Assembly: GCA_031213475.1 (NCBI GenBank)
Contig: JARUPZ010000005.1
Span: 11,169,260-11,233,259 of the forward strand
Reading direction: 5' to 3'
DNA: 64,000 nt
Origin: Nereocystis luetkeana
Taxonomy: Eukaryota > Sar > Phaeophyceae > Laminariales > Laminariaceae
Shown one piece after another: positions 46,682 through 57,885 of this stretch. How positions within the stretch are numbered: the first letter of the stretch is position 1; each line of letters begins with the position of its first letter. The notes beneath the pieces were generated by a model. The model did no database searches, was not told the DNA's origin, and saw only the letters and a list, made by a program, of their open reading frames with translations. The translations under genes and the position numbers were made by a program.

Positions 46682-48613
46682 GTGAGTGCCCTCAAAGACG
46701 TATTTTTCATCGGCAACAACTGCAACATGTACCGGTACTGCATCGTAGCGATACATGCTTCTGCGGCTGGTAGGACTTCTTTCATCGCCTACAGAAGCCT
46801 TCGCATGCGCACGCCGCGAATGAAAGTCGGACCTTGGACCGTGAACGGGCTTTGAGAAGGATGTAAGTTTGGAGCGTCCCTCCCAGGGTACAATCGACAG
46901 GTATATCGGGCAAAGGGCTGACTTCGTGTGTCTCCTATAAAGTATCTATATAGCTACCCTTTCGGCCAGACCAAAATTCTACCCGTGTTCCAATCGATTT
47001 ATTACCATAGAGGTTGCCGCAATCATCGCGAAGAAGAGCGTTTTGAACATGCATTCGACATACAGGAGCAAAGAACGACTGACCCGTCGGAGGTGCGGTT
47101 TACATGGACCAGATTTCGTGGTTTGAGGGGTTGGGGCGTTGCGATGGACGCACTAGGACATACGTCTATAGTCGAGGTTCGTCCGTGCGTGTTTTCTTGC
47201 CGAGAGATGTTGAAAATGCGTACGGCGGGGAGGGGAGTCTTCCGTCGTGAGCTCTGTGGTACATGCTAACTGACCCCGATTCCGCTTGATCCAATAACCT
47301 TCCTGTAATGATGCCTCAAGGGTACGGAACATCCCCATGAAGGCGAAGAAGGCCCTCCTTTAGACGGGTGATGTTTGGTTTTCTCTGAGCTCCTTTGTAT
47401 GGGCAGCTCAGTATCATACCCGAAACAGGACTTAGAAGAACGCTTCTTCGTGCAACCCGACCCAAATTTGTATACGCTATCATGCCATGTACCTGGTACG
47501 TACATAGTTGAAAACACAGTAACAGCAATAGGAAAAACACAACACCATCCGGTAGGGATAGTTTTTAGATTCGGGAGCCCGCCCGGTCGAGACATGTTGA
47601 AGTCGAAAACGTACGACCCCTCTTCAACCGTGGGGTGGGTCCGGCGTAATTGTCACCCGTGAACACTGCACCGAGCAGCACATCACAGCCGGTACTGGTT
47701 CGACCGACGTCAACAACTTTTCTATGTGCTCGAGGTGTCCGGCAGATGCTGTTAGCGCCCACACCCCGTGTTAAGAGCAGAGATTCTTCTATGGCGGTGG
47801 ACTTACGCGATTTCGAGATTGATTTGTTTACGAAGTTTGACTCTTTTGAATCGGTGGACAAGATCTCCTGACTATCCTACTGACACGCGTACTGATTCGA
47901 TTGAAGCTCAGGTACAACCCAGTGCAGCGCGAGTCGTTGTGTCCGGGGCGAGTCAACCAGCAGTTATGGCGTCCCTCGAACGCGACACTGAGTCATCCGG
48001 TCTATTTCGTTTCGTTGTCTTTGCATATGTATCGACGGCTGAATGAATACCTCTGCTACCAGTTTCTTTGCTGTTCGATTACGCCACCACTGAGCTCCTA
48101 GTGAGGGGTAGGTTTATCGGTGGTCTAAGGCAATAACAAGAAACCTCTTCCTTTTCATATATGTACCACGCCACTTTTCGTGCCCTGCCCCGCCGAATAA
48201 CCTATCTACGGGCTTCTGGCCACATCCTCACGATTGTAAAGTTTTCCTTGTTCCCTCTAGCTCTCTCTCTAACATTCGCGAGGACACACATCATTTCGGC
48301 TTATAGTACCCTGGTAACTCTTGGGATCTCCGTAATATAAACAAATGGGAACTCAGTATCTCATAAGGGACTGTTACTCGCGAGTCTTTGACAGAGCTTT
48401 AATTACGATTAAATAGCTGGTACCGACGATATTATGCAGTTTCATTCTAAAGGATGACAAGATTATACACAAGAGAAACATCATGTTTTTGTGCAGTCCT
48501 TTAGCTCGGTGCTCACGTGGGTAAGGTCATGTCCGTTTATGGTACACGTGGTTGCGGCTCGCGAAAATGACTCGGACACGAGAGTCAATAAGTGGTTTTT
48601 GATTCTGTAAATC
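46682..48613. other. Presumed MFS intron 5 or broken flank; no exon found
   Basis: It begins with a canonical donor after exon 5. I searched by eye for TM7-12 segments on both strands and found none that convinced. The 113-codon frame at 46,928-47,269 and that at 47,768-48,046 have no recognisable domain. One TACCTGGTA is at 47,490. The Copia element starts at 48,614. Confidence 0.5.
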
Positions 48614-48917
48614 TGTCGAGGGTGCTCTCGTACTCGATCGTCGGCTGCATTTATGTAACGGTATTTGTGGCATTCGTAGAGACCGCAGGTATGTTTCTTC
48701 CGAGGGGGCATCTCATATGCACCACGTATGATGCCCGGTTATTCACTTCGTTCATGCCCTTCCCTATGGTGTGAAGCCTTCCCTCTGTGGCCACCTGCTC
48801 GGCTACTCTTCTTCGATGGGACGACTATAATGTCGATACCCCTTCCATCTTTCTTCTCTACCCCCGGTATACTGGAGAGGACCCCTGGCCGCCCCCCGGT
48901 TGGCACGGCAGGAGGCA
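48614..48917 (+). repeat. 5' LTR of Copia element
   Basis: 304 bp, paired with 55,631-55,938. It shares long blocks such as CGATCGTCGGCTGCATT, GCATTCGTAGAGACCGCAGG-type and GGTGTGAAGCCTTCCCT. The LTRs have diverged, including a short AT insertion in the 3' copy, so the insertion is not recent. Confidence 0.9.
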
Positions 48918-48984
48918 CGCTAGTATCTTTCTCTCTGCTTCGAAGCTGACTTCGGTTTAGCCGGGGAGTCTAACGCGTGGACGT

Positions 48985-50839
48985 GTGAACGATTTTGGAT
49001 TTATGGATGACTCGGGGCAGGACCCGAGGGTCGACAGGGCCCAGGCCGAGGACGGCACAAATAGCACCGCCACAGGAGTGGCGGCAGACAACGCTGCGGC
49101 AGGAGCCACGGCGCTGACTCATAGCGAAGGAATGCAGAGCCAGACCCCCGCCAAAGGACGGCGGACTGAAGGAAAAAAACGCACGTCTGGAGCCAGAACT
49201 GTTCAGGCTATAAATTCGGATAGAGGTACGTGATGAGGAAGGAAATCGGGCGGAAGCCTAGATGGAGCAACAACGGATGGAGAGACCCCAGCCTAGGGGC
49301 GGTAATGCAGGAGCACGAGTTACTCACCCGGGGACGTTCATGGTGAGTCACAATAAACCTGCCATTAACTAAACACCAAGACGGGGAACGTGGACTTCTT
49401 CACGTGGAAAAAGCAATTCACGTCATGGGCAGTTACAAACAGGTGCGCGGACCGCCCTGAAAGAGACTCCAATCCTATTTTTTTACAGGGCCCCAATAAA
49501 CAAAGCGAGGAAGAGTTGATCAACCTACACGGGGGCAATGAGGTAGACGCGACACGCAGAGCCTACTACGTAATAACCTAGGCAATCACCGACAGATCGC
49601 TGCTGCCAAAAAATGGGGACCTTGGTAGCCCAAGCCTCTCCATGGCGACGATATGCAAAACGTACGTCCCCAGCGATGAACTCGACAAACACGCATACAC
49701 CCGTGAATACATCAACACAGAGATGATCGAGGGCGAACAGCCTGCGTTCTACTTCGAGCGTATGTGAATCATCTGCGAGAAGTTGGCGGAAGTAGGGATC
49801 GTTAAAACAGAGCGTGAGATCAACTTGCACACGCTACAATACATTTCGTCGGACTACGAAATCGACAAGAAGATGTTACAGGATGATCGCACACTGACTA
49901 TGACCATGGTCGAGGACAGGGTACGAGCGACGTTCAGAGAGCTAGAGCGGAAGAAGACAGGAACAGGTAGCACGGCTCATGTTTTGCTCGCGATTCGCGG
50001 CTGGGGGCCAGGTCCACACGGGGCTTTCCCAACCCCCGGACATGAAACGGGTGGCAGGGGTTGAGCCGGGAGAGGTGAAGTTGGGCAATGGGGAACCCAG
50101 CAGCAGCTGCAGCAGCAACATGGCCAAAATTAGGCTGTCGGGTGGCAGAAATACCATGGCCCAGGCGGAGGCAATGGTGGATACAACCGCGGGAAGTTCA
50201 GGAATAAGTCGAAACAGGACGCACGAGCCGGCGGCGGCGGTAGCACCTGGCTGCCATCACAAAGTCACGACGAAACTCGGTTCGTACGGCCCGAAGGACA
50301 CCCCCCCCGACCCCGACGGTATCCACGCCGCTGCCTGGTACCCCCCCGACTTACGTCGACCGCAGGGTGCGGAACCGGCTATTCACGAATCCAACCTCCG
50401 TCCACGCTGTTTCAGGTGCAATCGGCCGCGTCACTTCGCAGCTGATTGTTACGCAATCCTCCCACCGCGCACTACGTACTTAAACCTCAACTCACCCCGC
50501 AACGCATACATCAACCATGGTCACCTGGTGACAACAGCAGCACCGCTACTCTCCAACCCCACACCTATCCCCCAACCGGAGTCACACGAAGGGCAGCAAC
50601 GGCAGCAGTACCAGCAGCAGGAGCAGCAGCAGCAGCGACAACAACCGCAGCATCAACAGCAGCAGAAGGAGCGGCAGCCGCAGTATCCTCATCATCAGCA
50701 GCAGGAGCAGCAGCCGCAGTACCATCAGGAGCAAAAGCAGCACGAGCAACAGCCACATTATTATCAACAGCAAGAGCAGCAGGAGCAACAGCCACAGTAC
50801 CATCAACAGCAGGAGCAGGAGCCGCAGTACCATCAGTAG
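48985..50839 (+). pseudogene. Copia gag with zinc knuckle and Gln-rich tail
   Basis: Several frames make up the gag region. The N-terminal part (49,390-49,581) includes MDFFTWKKQFTSWAV. After stops come KHAYTREYINTEMIEGEQ-like sequence and NLHTLQYISSDYEIDKKM (49,783-50,064). The nucleocapsid knuckle CFRCNRPRHFAADC (C-x2-C-x4-H-x4-C) follows in 49,979-50,839. The frame then runs into a CAG/CAA-rich stretch that encodes mostly Gln (50,580-50,840). Gag would form particles and bind RNA. Interior stops show that it is dead. The mirror-image Ala- and Leu-rich frames over the Gln tract are artefacts. Confidence 0.8.
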
Positions 50840-51017
50840 CAGCCGCAGCAACCACAGCAGCAACAGCAGCAAGACGCCCATTACCATCAACAACAACAGC
50901 AGCATCACGACCAGTATCCGACATCAGGCGAGAAGTCATACTGGTCCTCACATGTCCTGACGGCGCAGTCTGTGCCGATTAGCGTCTTACTTAGTCAGTA
51001 CAGCACTTCAGATGGGA

Positions 51018-51240
51018 GGGTAGATAGCTGGGTGGCCGACAACCGCGCGTCACAACACATGACCCTCAACCCCAATAACCTGTACAACTGACGCCCCCCC
51101 TCCCCCGAGGATGCCGTGGTGTACATTGGAGACGGTACCAGGCTGACCGTCGAGTACGTGGGGAGTTTGGATTTGATTTCCCAGAGCCCAACGGGAGACG
51201 TGCAAGTGACACTCGGAAGCGTGTCCTTCCTTACCTGAAG
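51018..51240 (+). pseudogene. Copia protease remnant
   Basis: The frame reads DGRVDSWVADNRASQHMT where active Copia proteases have D-(S/T)-G followed by AS-HM. Here the catalytic triad reads DNR, so Ser and Gly are both replaced. AVVYIGDGTRL and VQVTLGSVSFLT follow, as in the family. Stops interrupt it. Confidence 0.75.
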
Positions 51241-51502
51241 GGTAATCTCCTGTCCTTACACACTATCCAGGAAAAGGAACTGATTTCCCTCGACAGCAAA
51301 GGCACTCACCTAAGGGGTGGACGACTAGTTTTCCCCCGAGACCGCGCTGGTTCACGCCTGAATGCAACTCGCCGCCCTTTCCCCCCCGACGCCGGTGTTT
51401 CCCCCCATTTGTGTCCGCCGGCATTGACAGCTGGACTAGACCCTTGGATAGAGGCTACCCCCCCCCCCTCCACGTCCCTCCCGTGCGTCAGTGTCTGCGA
51501 TG

Positions 51503-52054
51503 ATGCACCCGGTGAGGACGTCCGCTATGTCCTCAATGACGCCGTCACCGGGGGTGATGGTAGGTGTAGCAGGACACGGCCCTTTGATAGGGGCTAATCC
51601 CCCCCCTCTCCCTCCCCCCCGTACGTCGGTGCCTGCGGCGATGCACCCGGTGAGGACGCCGGCTGTTTCCTCAATGACGCCGTCACCGGGGGTGATGATA
51701 GGTGTAGCAGGACACGGCCCTTTGATAGGGGCTAATCCCCCCCCTCTCCCTCCCCCCCGTACGTCGGTGCCTGCGGCGATGCACCCGGTGAGGACGCCGG
51801 CTGTGTCCTCAATGACGCCGTCACCGGGGGTGATGGTAAGTGTAGCAGGACACGGCCCTTTGATAGGGGCTAGTCCCCCCCCTCTCCCTCCCCCCCGTAC
51901 GTCGGTGCCTGCGGCGATGCACCCGGTGAGGACGCCGGCTGTGTCCTCAATGACGTCGTCACCGGGGGTGGTGGTAGGTGTGGCAGGGCACGGCCCTTTG
52001 ATAGTGGCTAACCACCCCCCTCCTGCCTCTTGTAGCCCCCACTTCCTGCTGTTG
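51503..52054 (+). repeat. 138-bp minisatellite (46 codons x 4) inside the Copia element
   Basis: Units start at 51,503, 51,641, 51,779 and 51,917, exactly 138 bp apart. Each encodes MHPVRTPAVSSMTPSPGV followed by a Gly-rich and a PPPLPPPR segment in one continuous open frame. The last unit is partial. Units are nearly identical, so this expansion is younger than the decay of the surrounding gag and pol. Confidence 0.9.
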
Positions 52055-52079
52055 TCCTCTGCTGCTGTCCTCGTTTCCG

Positions 52080-52840
52080 GCGCCCGACGCTTCACGGAGA
52101 TCAACATCAACGTCTACCACGTGTGCAATAGCAACGCTCACGAGGGTCTGCTGAGGGAGACATCCAGACGGCAAGGCGTCAAGCTCACGGGGAATCTAGC
52201 CACGTGCAGTGGATGCGTACAGGCAAAGGGAAGACGTGCGTCGGTACCATCAACGACCTGCTCGAGGATTTAACACCGACTGCATCGCGTCTCCATAGAC
52301 CTTTCCGGCCCCAGGAACATCGCGTCTGCAAGAAGGGCTCGGTGCCTGATCCTGTTCAAAGGCGATGCGACACTCATGGGATGGCTCTACTCCCTCAAGA
52401 GCAAGAGCGCGGCCGACGTCGTTGCGGGGACGAAGCAATTCCTGGCCGACATCGCTGGTGACGTCAAGTGCTTTCGGACGGACAATGGCACCGAGTTCAT
52501 AAACGAGATGTTTGCGAAACATTTTCGGCGACAAGACAATCCGCCATGAGCACACGGGGTGGTACGGACCGAAGCACAACGGCGTTGTTGAGCGCGGGCT
52601 CGGACTGATCCAGGAAGGCGGCGTGGCCGCCAGCCTTGAGGCCCCCCGACTGTTCCCCGGGCAGCTCCCGAACCTGGACCGCTATTGAGTGGAAGCGGCT
52701 GTCTACTTGAACGACTGCCTGAACACCACGGCAACCTCGGCGAACCCCCTCCACAAGTCGCCGTACGAGATGTTTGTTGGGAAAAACCGCCGCCGGCCAA
52801 CACCCTTGCCTTCACGCAGCCCGGATTCCGCCGCATACAC
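52080..52840 (+). pseudogene. Copia GAG-pre-integrase and integrase remnant
   Basis: It starts with the pre-integrase zinc region: VYHVCNSNAHEGLLRE then LATCSGCVQAKGRR. The core follows in shifted frames: KSKSAADVVAGTKQFLADIA, FRTDNGTEFINEMFAKHF (a catalytic Asp context), HTGWYGPKHNGVVERGLGL (the catalytic Glu context), then LNTTATSANPLHKSPYEMFV. Integrase joins element cDNA to host DNA. Frame changes at about 52,250, 52,540 and 52,690 break it. Confidence 0.85.
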
Positions 52841-53079
52841 CGCACCCTCAGGTCGGAGCCCAAGGCTGAGGAGTGCTTCTACCTCCATAGGGGGCGAAAC
52901 CACCTGCGGAACTGCGTGAAGGTCGTCACATTACCCGGTCAGACGAGCGACAAACGGGACGTCACGTGAGAGACGGAGCGCACGCCGATCATCCCCCCCC
53001 TCTCCCCCAGTACTCCGGATGCGGGGACACACACCAGACCGGACACGCGGGACGACGACGTTCGCGTCAGCTACCTGCC

Positions 53080-53290
53080 GCCGATGATGACGGCGGCGGG
53101 GCCCGTGACGCCGGTGCTGACCACCCCCCCTCCCCATGTTATAACGCCGATGCCGCCGGTGACGCCGGTACTACCCTCCCCCCCTGTGATGACGCCGGTG
53201 GTGAAGCCGGCGCCACCTAGGATGTCACCGCCGACGGGGGTGATGCCGCCGTTATCTCCTCTGGAAATCGGAAAACCCCAGGTCGACTAG
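53080..53290 (+). repeat. Pro/Thr-rich degenerate repeat between integrase and RT
   Basis: Short GTGACGCCGGT and ATGACGCCGGT motifs with C runs encode repeated P-V-T-P. It is similar in style, but not identical, to the 138-bp units at 51,503. Confidence 0.6.
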
Positions 53291-53589
53291 GGCTTCCCGG
53301 ATAATCAGCTCCTGCCACCGGGACGGACACGCTCGAGAACGAGCGCGTACCACCAGGCGTCAGTACCGCCTACTGAGTGGAGTGTGTCAGCAGAACAAGC
53401 ATTCTACCACCAGCCCCCGCCCAACGAACCAGTTCCTCCTCTGCCCACCTTCGGCGCAAGCGAGCTGGAGGAACCCGCTACATACCTCGAGGCGATGCAA
53501 TAACCATACAGTGCCAACTGGTCCCACGCCATGGAAAGGGGGGTTTCCGGGCTGGAGAAAGCTGGAACGATTGGGGATGCCTAGCAGCA

Positions 53590-54560
53590 ACAGGGCGGAA
53601 ACGTGGTCTCGGCGAAGTGGGTGTACACGTGGAAAGCGAATGAGCACGGTAAGGTAGTGAAGGCGAAAGTGCGACTAGTAGCTAAGGGATTTAGCCAGCG
53701 CCCGAGAGTTTACTTTCATGACACTTTTGCCCCTATCCCCGGCGCGCCTTCTTTCCGCTTGATGGCTGCGATAGCCTGCGAATTGCAGTTTGACTTGTGT
53801 TATTTCGATGTACAACAGGGTTGTGTTGAGGCCGAACTGAAAGAGGTGGTTTTGATGAGGATGCCACGAGGCTGCGGAGCTCTGTCAGGTAAAGTAGTGC
53901 GCTGGAATCGTAGCCTGTACGGCTTGAAGCAAGCATCCAGATCTTGGCATAGTCACCTTGTCACCCGCCTGAAAAGTATTGGTCTTGAACAGAGCCTCGC
54001 ATATGCGTGTGGTTTCCGATTGATCGAGGCGGGATCTGTTTCCATAATTGCTGTAGTGCACGTTGACGACATCTTTGCGGTAGGCCGTAAAGTGAGGTGT
54101 GACCGGTTTGGCGAGGATTTGGACCACCTAGTACCCATGAAAACCATTTGGCGAGCTCCGATGGTATGCTGGTAGCCACCATTCCCGGGACAAGGACGCG
54201 GGTTTGTTCACTATACGAATCATAGAAGTCGCTAACGGAGAAGCTGATCATGCAACACGAAGTGACCGCGGTTCGGAACACCCCACTTTCGACTGGCATT
54301 TTCCTTGAAGAGTATGACGAAGATGAGGCCGACGGGGTGTGGCCCTTTCGCGAACTGGTAGGGAGCTTGATGTGGCTTGCACACCAGTCGAGACCCGACA
54401 TCCTGAATGCCGTGAGGGCGTTATCAAGGTTTGCACAAAACCCCAAGCGGAACCACTGGATGGCCACAAGTAACTACGGTATTACATGCAAGAGGGGCAG
54501 CGGCTTAGAGCTGGTGGTGTACACAGACGCAGCCTATGCCCCCAAAGAAACCAAAAGAAA
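53590..54560 (+). pseudogene. Copia reverse transcriptase remnant
   Basis: The frame 53,603-54,175 reads VVSAKWVYTWKANEHGKV, VRLVAKGFSQ, DTFAPIPGAPSFRLMAAIA, CYFDVQQGC (motif A with Asp), SLYGLKQASRSWH (motif B) and VVHVDDIFAVG (motif C; the catalytic pair DD is present). After a stop at 54,173 the thumb region continues at 54,250-54,560 with SLMWLAHQSRPDILNAVRAL. It copies element RNA into DNA. The active-site residues survive but the frame does not. Confidence 0.9.
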
Positions 54561-54979
54561 ATATGTATCGGGGGGAGGCGAAATGTGTGAAAGGTGCGGC
54601 CATCCAACGGATTTTCAGAACACAGAAGTGGACCACAGTCTCTTCGAGCGAGGCCGAGTACGTTGCAATGGGAGATAGCTTCAAGGAGACGCTTTTCCTG
54701 CGGGCCGTAAGTCGTTTTCTCTTACCTGACTTTGGTGATTCGTACATTCAGGTTTTTGAGGACAAAAACGGTGCGATCCAGTTGGCGGTTAACCCTGTAA
54801 CCAACTCGAACTCGGAACACATCGACGTACGCCACCACTTCCTGCGAGAGCATGTCGAAACCGGAGAGTTTGAAATATCTCACGTACAGTCGAAGTACCA
54901 ACCCGCTGATTCCTTGACGAAACTCCTCGCCAAGGATGCCTTCCGTTTCCTCAGGAATTTCATCATGAATATGAGTTGA
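54520..54979 (+). pseudogene. Copia RNase H remnant
   Basis: VVYTDAAYAPKETKRKYVSG is followed, after a one-base frame change near 54,590, by SSSEAEYVAMGDSFKETLFL, FEDKNGAIQLAVNP, HIDVRHHFLREHVETGEFEI and PADSLTKLLAKDAF, ending at 54,979. These are the normal end motifs of Copia pol. Confidence 0.9.
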
Positions 54980-55630
54980 TATTTGAACTATAATTTCCCT
55001 GGACGGAGATGAGCAGATGAGTGGACAGTGTTTTCTGAGTGGAGCCTTTCTTGGATTTGATGATACTATCTATACACCTGAGGTATTTTCTGGACGGTTA
55101 TGAGTAGATTAATGGACAGAGTTTCCTGAGGGGCAGTCCTTCAGTGTTGTAATGATAAATGTATGAGTTAGATTGTGGGACTGAGATAGAGACCAAATAT
55201 TTAGTTTTTTGGTATGTGATATTCAGGTATTTGGAGGATTTGAGTTTGGACTCTGATTTGCCATTCATTCATTAAATTGATTATACATTTTAATTTTTGG
55301 GATTCAACTGTTGAACGTCACTTGTTATTTCGGTTCAGAGATTTTAGTGAACACTTCTTTCAACCCTAACTCGCTCTGCTGATGACCGTTGGACCAACCG
55401 CCACGGGAAGGCTGAGCGTTGATTACTGGGTCGATGTTTAAGTTATAACGAGTATGGTTTGGGGTTCTGAGATTGGAAACTTATTTTGTTTTGAATCTGA
55501 GATTCCGGAGTTTAAGGTATTTGGTGTTTGGTAAGGTAACATTAATTTGAGTATGTATGTGGCTTGAACGACCTTGGTACGGTGGGCGAGGCTTTACTAC
55601 CCCACCTATCGAGGATAAGAGCAGCGGGTG
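54980..55630 (+). other. Copia 3' untranslated region
   Basis: AT- and purine-rich non-coding sequence between RNase H and the 3' LTR. The last bases before the LTR (GAGGATAAGAGCAGCGGGTG) are purine-rich and could be the polypurine tract that primes plus-strand synthesis. Confidence 0.6.
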
Positions 55631-55938
55631 TGTTGAGGGTGCTCTCGTAGTCGATCGTCGGCTGCATTCATGTAACGGTATTTGTGACATTCGTAGAGAC
55701 CGCAGGTATGTTCCTCCGGGGGGACATTTCATATGCACCACGTATCATGCCCGGTTATTTACTCCGCTCATGCCGTTCCCTATGGTGTGAAGCCTTCCCT
55801 ATGTGGCCACCTGCTCTGCTACTCTTTTTCTATGGGACGACTATAATATATATTCGATACCCCATCTATCTTTCTCCTCTACCGCCGGTATTCTGGAGAG
55901 GACCCCTGACCGGCCTCCGTTTGGCACGGCAGGAGGCA
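55631..55938 (+). repeat. 3' LTR of Copia element
   Basis: 308 bp, paired with 48,614-48,917. See the 5' LTR. Confidence 0.9.
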
Positions 55939-56856
55939 AAACCATATAAATATATACCATGTACATTACGCTTCGATTGATCAGGTTGGGATTGGATGGA
56001 TGGACTAGGCTCGGCTTGACTTGGGCCGGGTGAGGAGGTGGGGTTGGCTTGAGTCCACTATTGACACGGCAGCATAGTACTTCCCTTGGGTTTGGTTGGG
56101 GGGTGGAAATTTTGTAGTTTTGTGGGGTCTACGAGAGAGACGGTCATATGTTGTTCATGGTTGATCGGGTCGCGTCTGATTCGGTTTGGTTGCGTTGTGG
56201 CAGTGTGCCTATGGTAGACACCTCGAGTTAGGTTGCCCCGGCTGGAGAAGGGGGGTCGCCTGGGGTGTTCCTAGAATATCTCGGGCTAGGATCGTTACGG
56301 AGGGAACGTTTTCACGATATCTGGCGTCACGGTGAGTTGTGTGATTCATTGATATTGAGTCGTCACACTAGCGATAAACATTCAGCAAACACAGTTTTTA
56401 TGATGATTTTTCATGGTAGAGAGATGGCATGGAATCCCGTCCTACGATAGGGGCAACTACCAATTTGGGGCCAAATATGTTTCTGGCTGATGGGGCCTTC
56501 CGACAGAAGAAGGACGCAAACGAGCTTTGCTTGACAGTATGTTCCGTCGTAGGCCTCGTAGGTTATGACATTGATGAACGGTAATAGTGCATACGCCTCT
56601 TTTTCATTTAGGGGGGGGAACATGGAACTCCTGAGCTGTCCCGACGCCAACACATTATGCATGCTACCTATAGTAGAGGGTCAGCTCGAGCCAAGGGGAA
56701 ACCATCCAGTTATGCCATGGTCTGTACATACTCCTTAACGGTCAGGGCATGTCGACCTATTGGTAGATCCACATATTGAAAACGGCAGTACGTAAAACGA
56801 TATTCCGGTCTTATGAAACCGCCGAGCTATTTGCGTTTTTCATAGCTGAACACTGC
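55939..56856. other. No recognised gene
   Basis: G/T-rich sequence (for example 55,985-56,260) followed by mixed sequence. The 83-codon minus frame at 56,411-56,662 has no domain. Nothing else seen. Confidence 0.5.
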
Positions 56857-57180
56857 CGGCGTCCCCATTGGCTTGATAGGTAGTCCGTGAGTTTATCAAT
56901 ATCAATTCCGTGGGCTCAAGTCTTTCCGAGGGCTTGCTCGTAGGGGATATTTCTTGCAAAAATAAATTGATGAGCGCAAAACGCGAGAGAGTGAGTTACC
57001 CTCATTCGATGAAAGTCGACGAGCAGTGGAATGCTGAACCCTATGCGCGACACACTAATAAAAGCACGTACCGGGGGGGGAAAGGGTAGACACCTGTGCC
57101 CACGGTTTGTCCAAACGTTTGGTGAGGGTAACACCTCCCATGAGTTAGGCTGGAACGTAAACGCGATGATTAACCGAAAC
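56857..57180 (+). mobile_element. Candidate tRNA-derived SINE, copy 2
   Basis: A-box-like TGGCTTGATAGG (56,869-56,880) and B-box-like GGCTCAAGTCT (56,913-56,923) match the copy at 10,151. The body matches through TCTTTCCGAG, GCTCGTAGGG, GAACCCTATGCGCGA, GCACGTACCGG, GGGTAGACACC and TTAGGCTGGAA. It is the fullest second copy and defines the family. Confidence 0.65.
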
Positions 57181-57714
57181 AAAAGAGTGGTCTGAACAAG
57201 TAGATATTATATCATTCTACAACAAAGGCACGCTAAGAGTAGAACGTCTATGGGCGTTCCTGACTCACACTGAATACTGACGAACATGAGATAGGTATGC
57301 CAGCACTACTACTGCTTCGTGCAGCAACAACGACAATGTAACTGGTGAGGTGCAGGACCACTTGAGGAAGCACGAAGAGCACCCCAATCGTAGCATATGG
57401 ATCCCCCTGACAACCGAACTACAAGGCGCTAGCCCTCCGCAACCAATGGCTTCGTCGGGTGTGTATTATATTTCCGTATTAAGCACACGCCTTGAATATC
57501 ATACGGATTGGCTACGAGAGAAACTCGTTCATTTTTAATTTATCATCCGTCGCGTCGAAAATTACGATGCTCGTTCGCCTACGCGAACATAGTTCCGATC
57601 GGTTCTCCCATTCTCAGCGAAGATGCCTCTCCGACGCGTGAAATCAAGATCCTCATTGAATGCCGACTCGCTAGTTTCCAGGGTGTTGGCATAGAACTGA
57701 TCCTCACCTGCGGT

Positions 57715-57885
57715 TTAATTGGTCGTGTTCCATCCCATGCAGGTAACGGCCAGTCGCAACGAGGCGACGAGGTAAAACGATACGTTGTAGAAGCCGTATG
57801 GGCCGTTCGGGTTGATGGAGAACGCGAGCAGCGACGATAATAAAATAAGGGAGATTTCCCGCGCAAAAGAGCCCAGCAGATTCGA
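57715..57885 (-). pseudogene. MFS-like C-terminal fragment on the opposite strand
   Basis: The minus strand has about 55 open codons ending in TAA at 57,717-57,715. They include LGSFAREISLILLSSLLAFS and GPYGFYNVSFYLVASL, which resemble the last two membrane segments of MFS exchangers (the family pattern is S-x-GSFAR followed by a SSLLAxS helix). No acceptor AG lies just upstream and no other MFS exon was found to the right. It may be the displaced end of the transporter at 32,142-46,681 or of a paralogue. The family call rests on pattern only. Confidence 0.4.

Larger units (their letters stand above)
48614..55938 (+). mobile_element. Copia LTR retrotransposon, complete layout but decayed
   Basis: Two LTRs (48,614-48,917 and 55,631-55,938) begin TGT(C/T)GAGGGTGCTCTCG and end GGCAGGAGGCA, the TG...CA pattern. 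They enclose gag, protease, integrase, RT and RNase H in the Copia order. Flanking 5-mers are AAATC and AAACC, a plausible decayed target duplication. At 7.3 kb it is longer than a basic Copia, partly because of a minisatellite between protease and integrase. Numerous stops and frame changes show that it cannot make its proteins. It lies downstream of transporter exon 5, possibly in that gene's next intron. Confidence 0.9.

Noticed and set aside
50446-50982. Ala-rich (+), Ala-rich (-) and Leu-rich (-) ORFs over the Copia Gln tract
   Set aside because: All are alternative readings of the CAG/CAA-rich repeat; the Gln frame continues the gag zinc knuckle.
51436-52110. 224-codon minus-strand ORF with repeats
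   Set aside because: Antisense reading of the 138-bp minisatellite. The element is on the plus strand.
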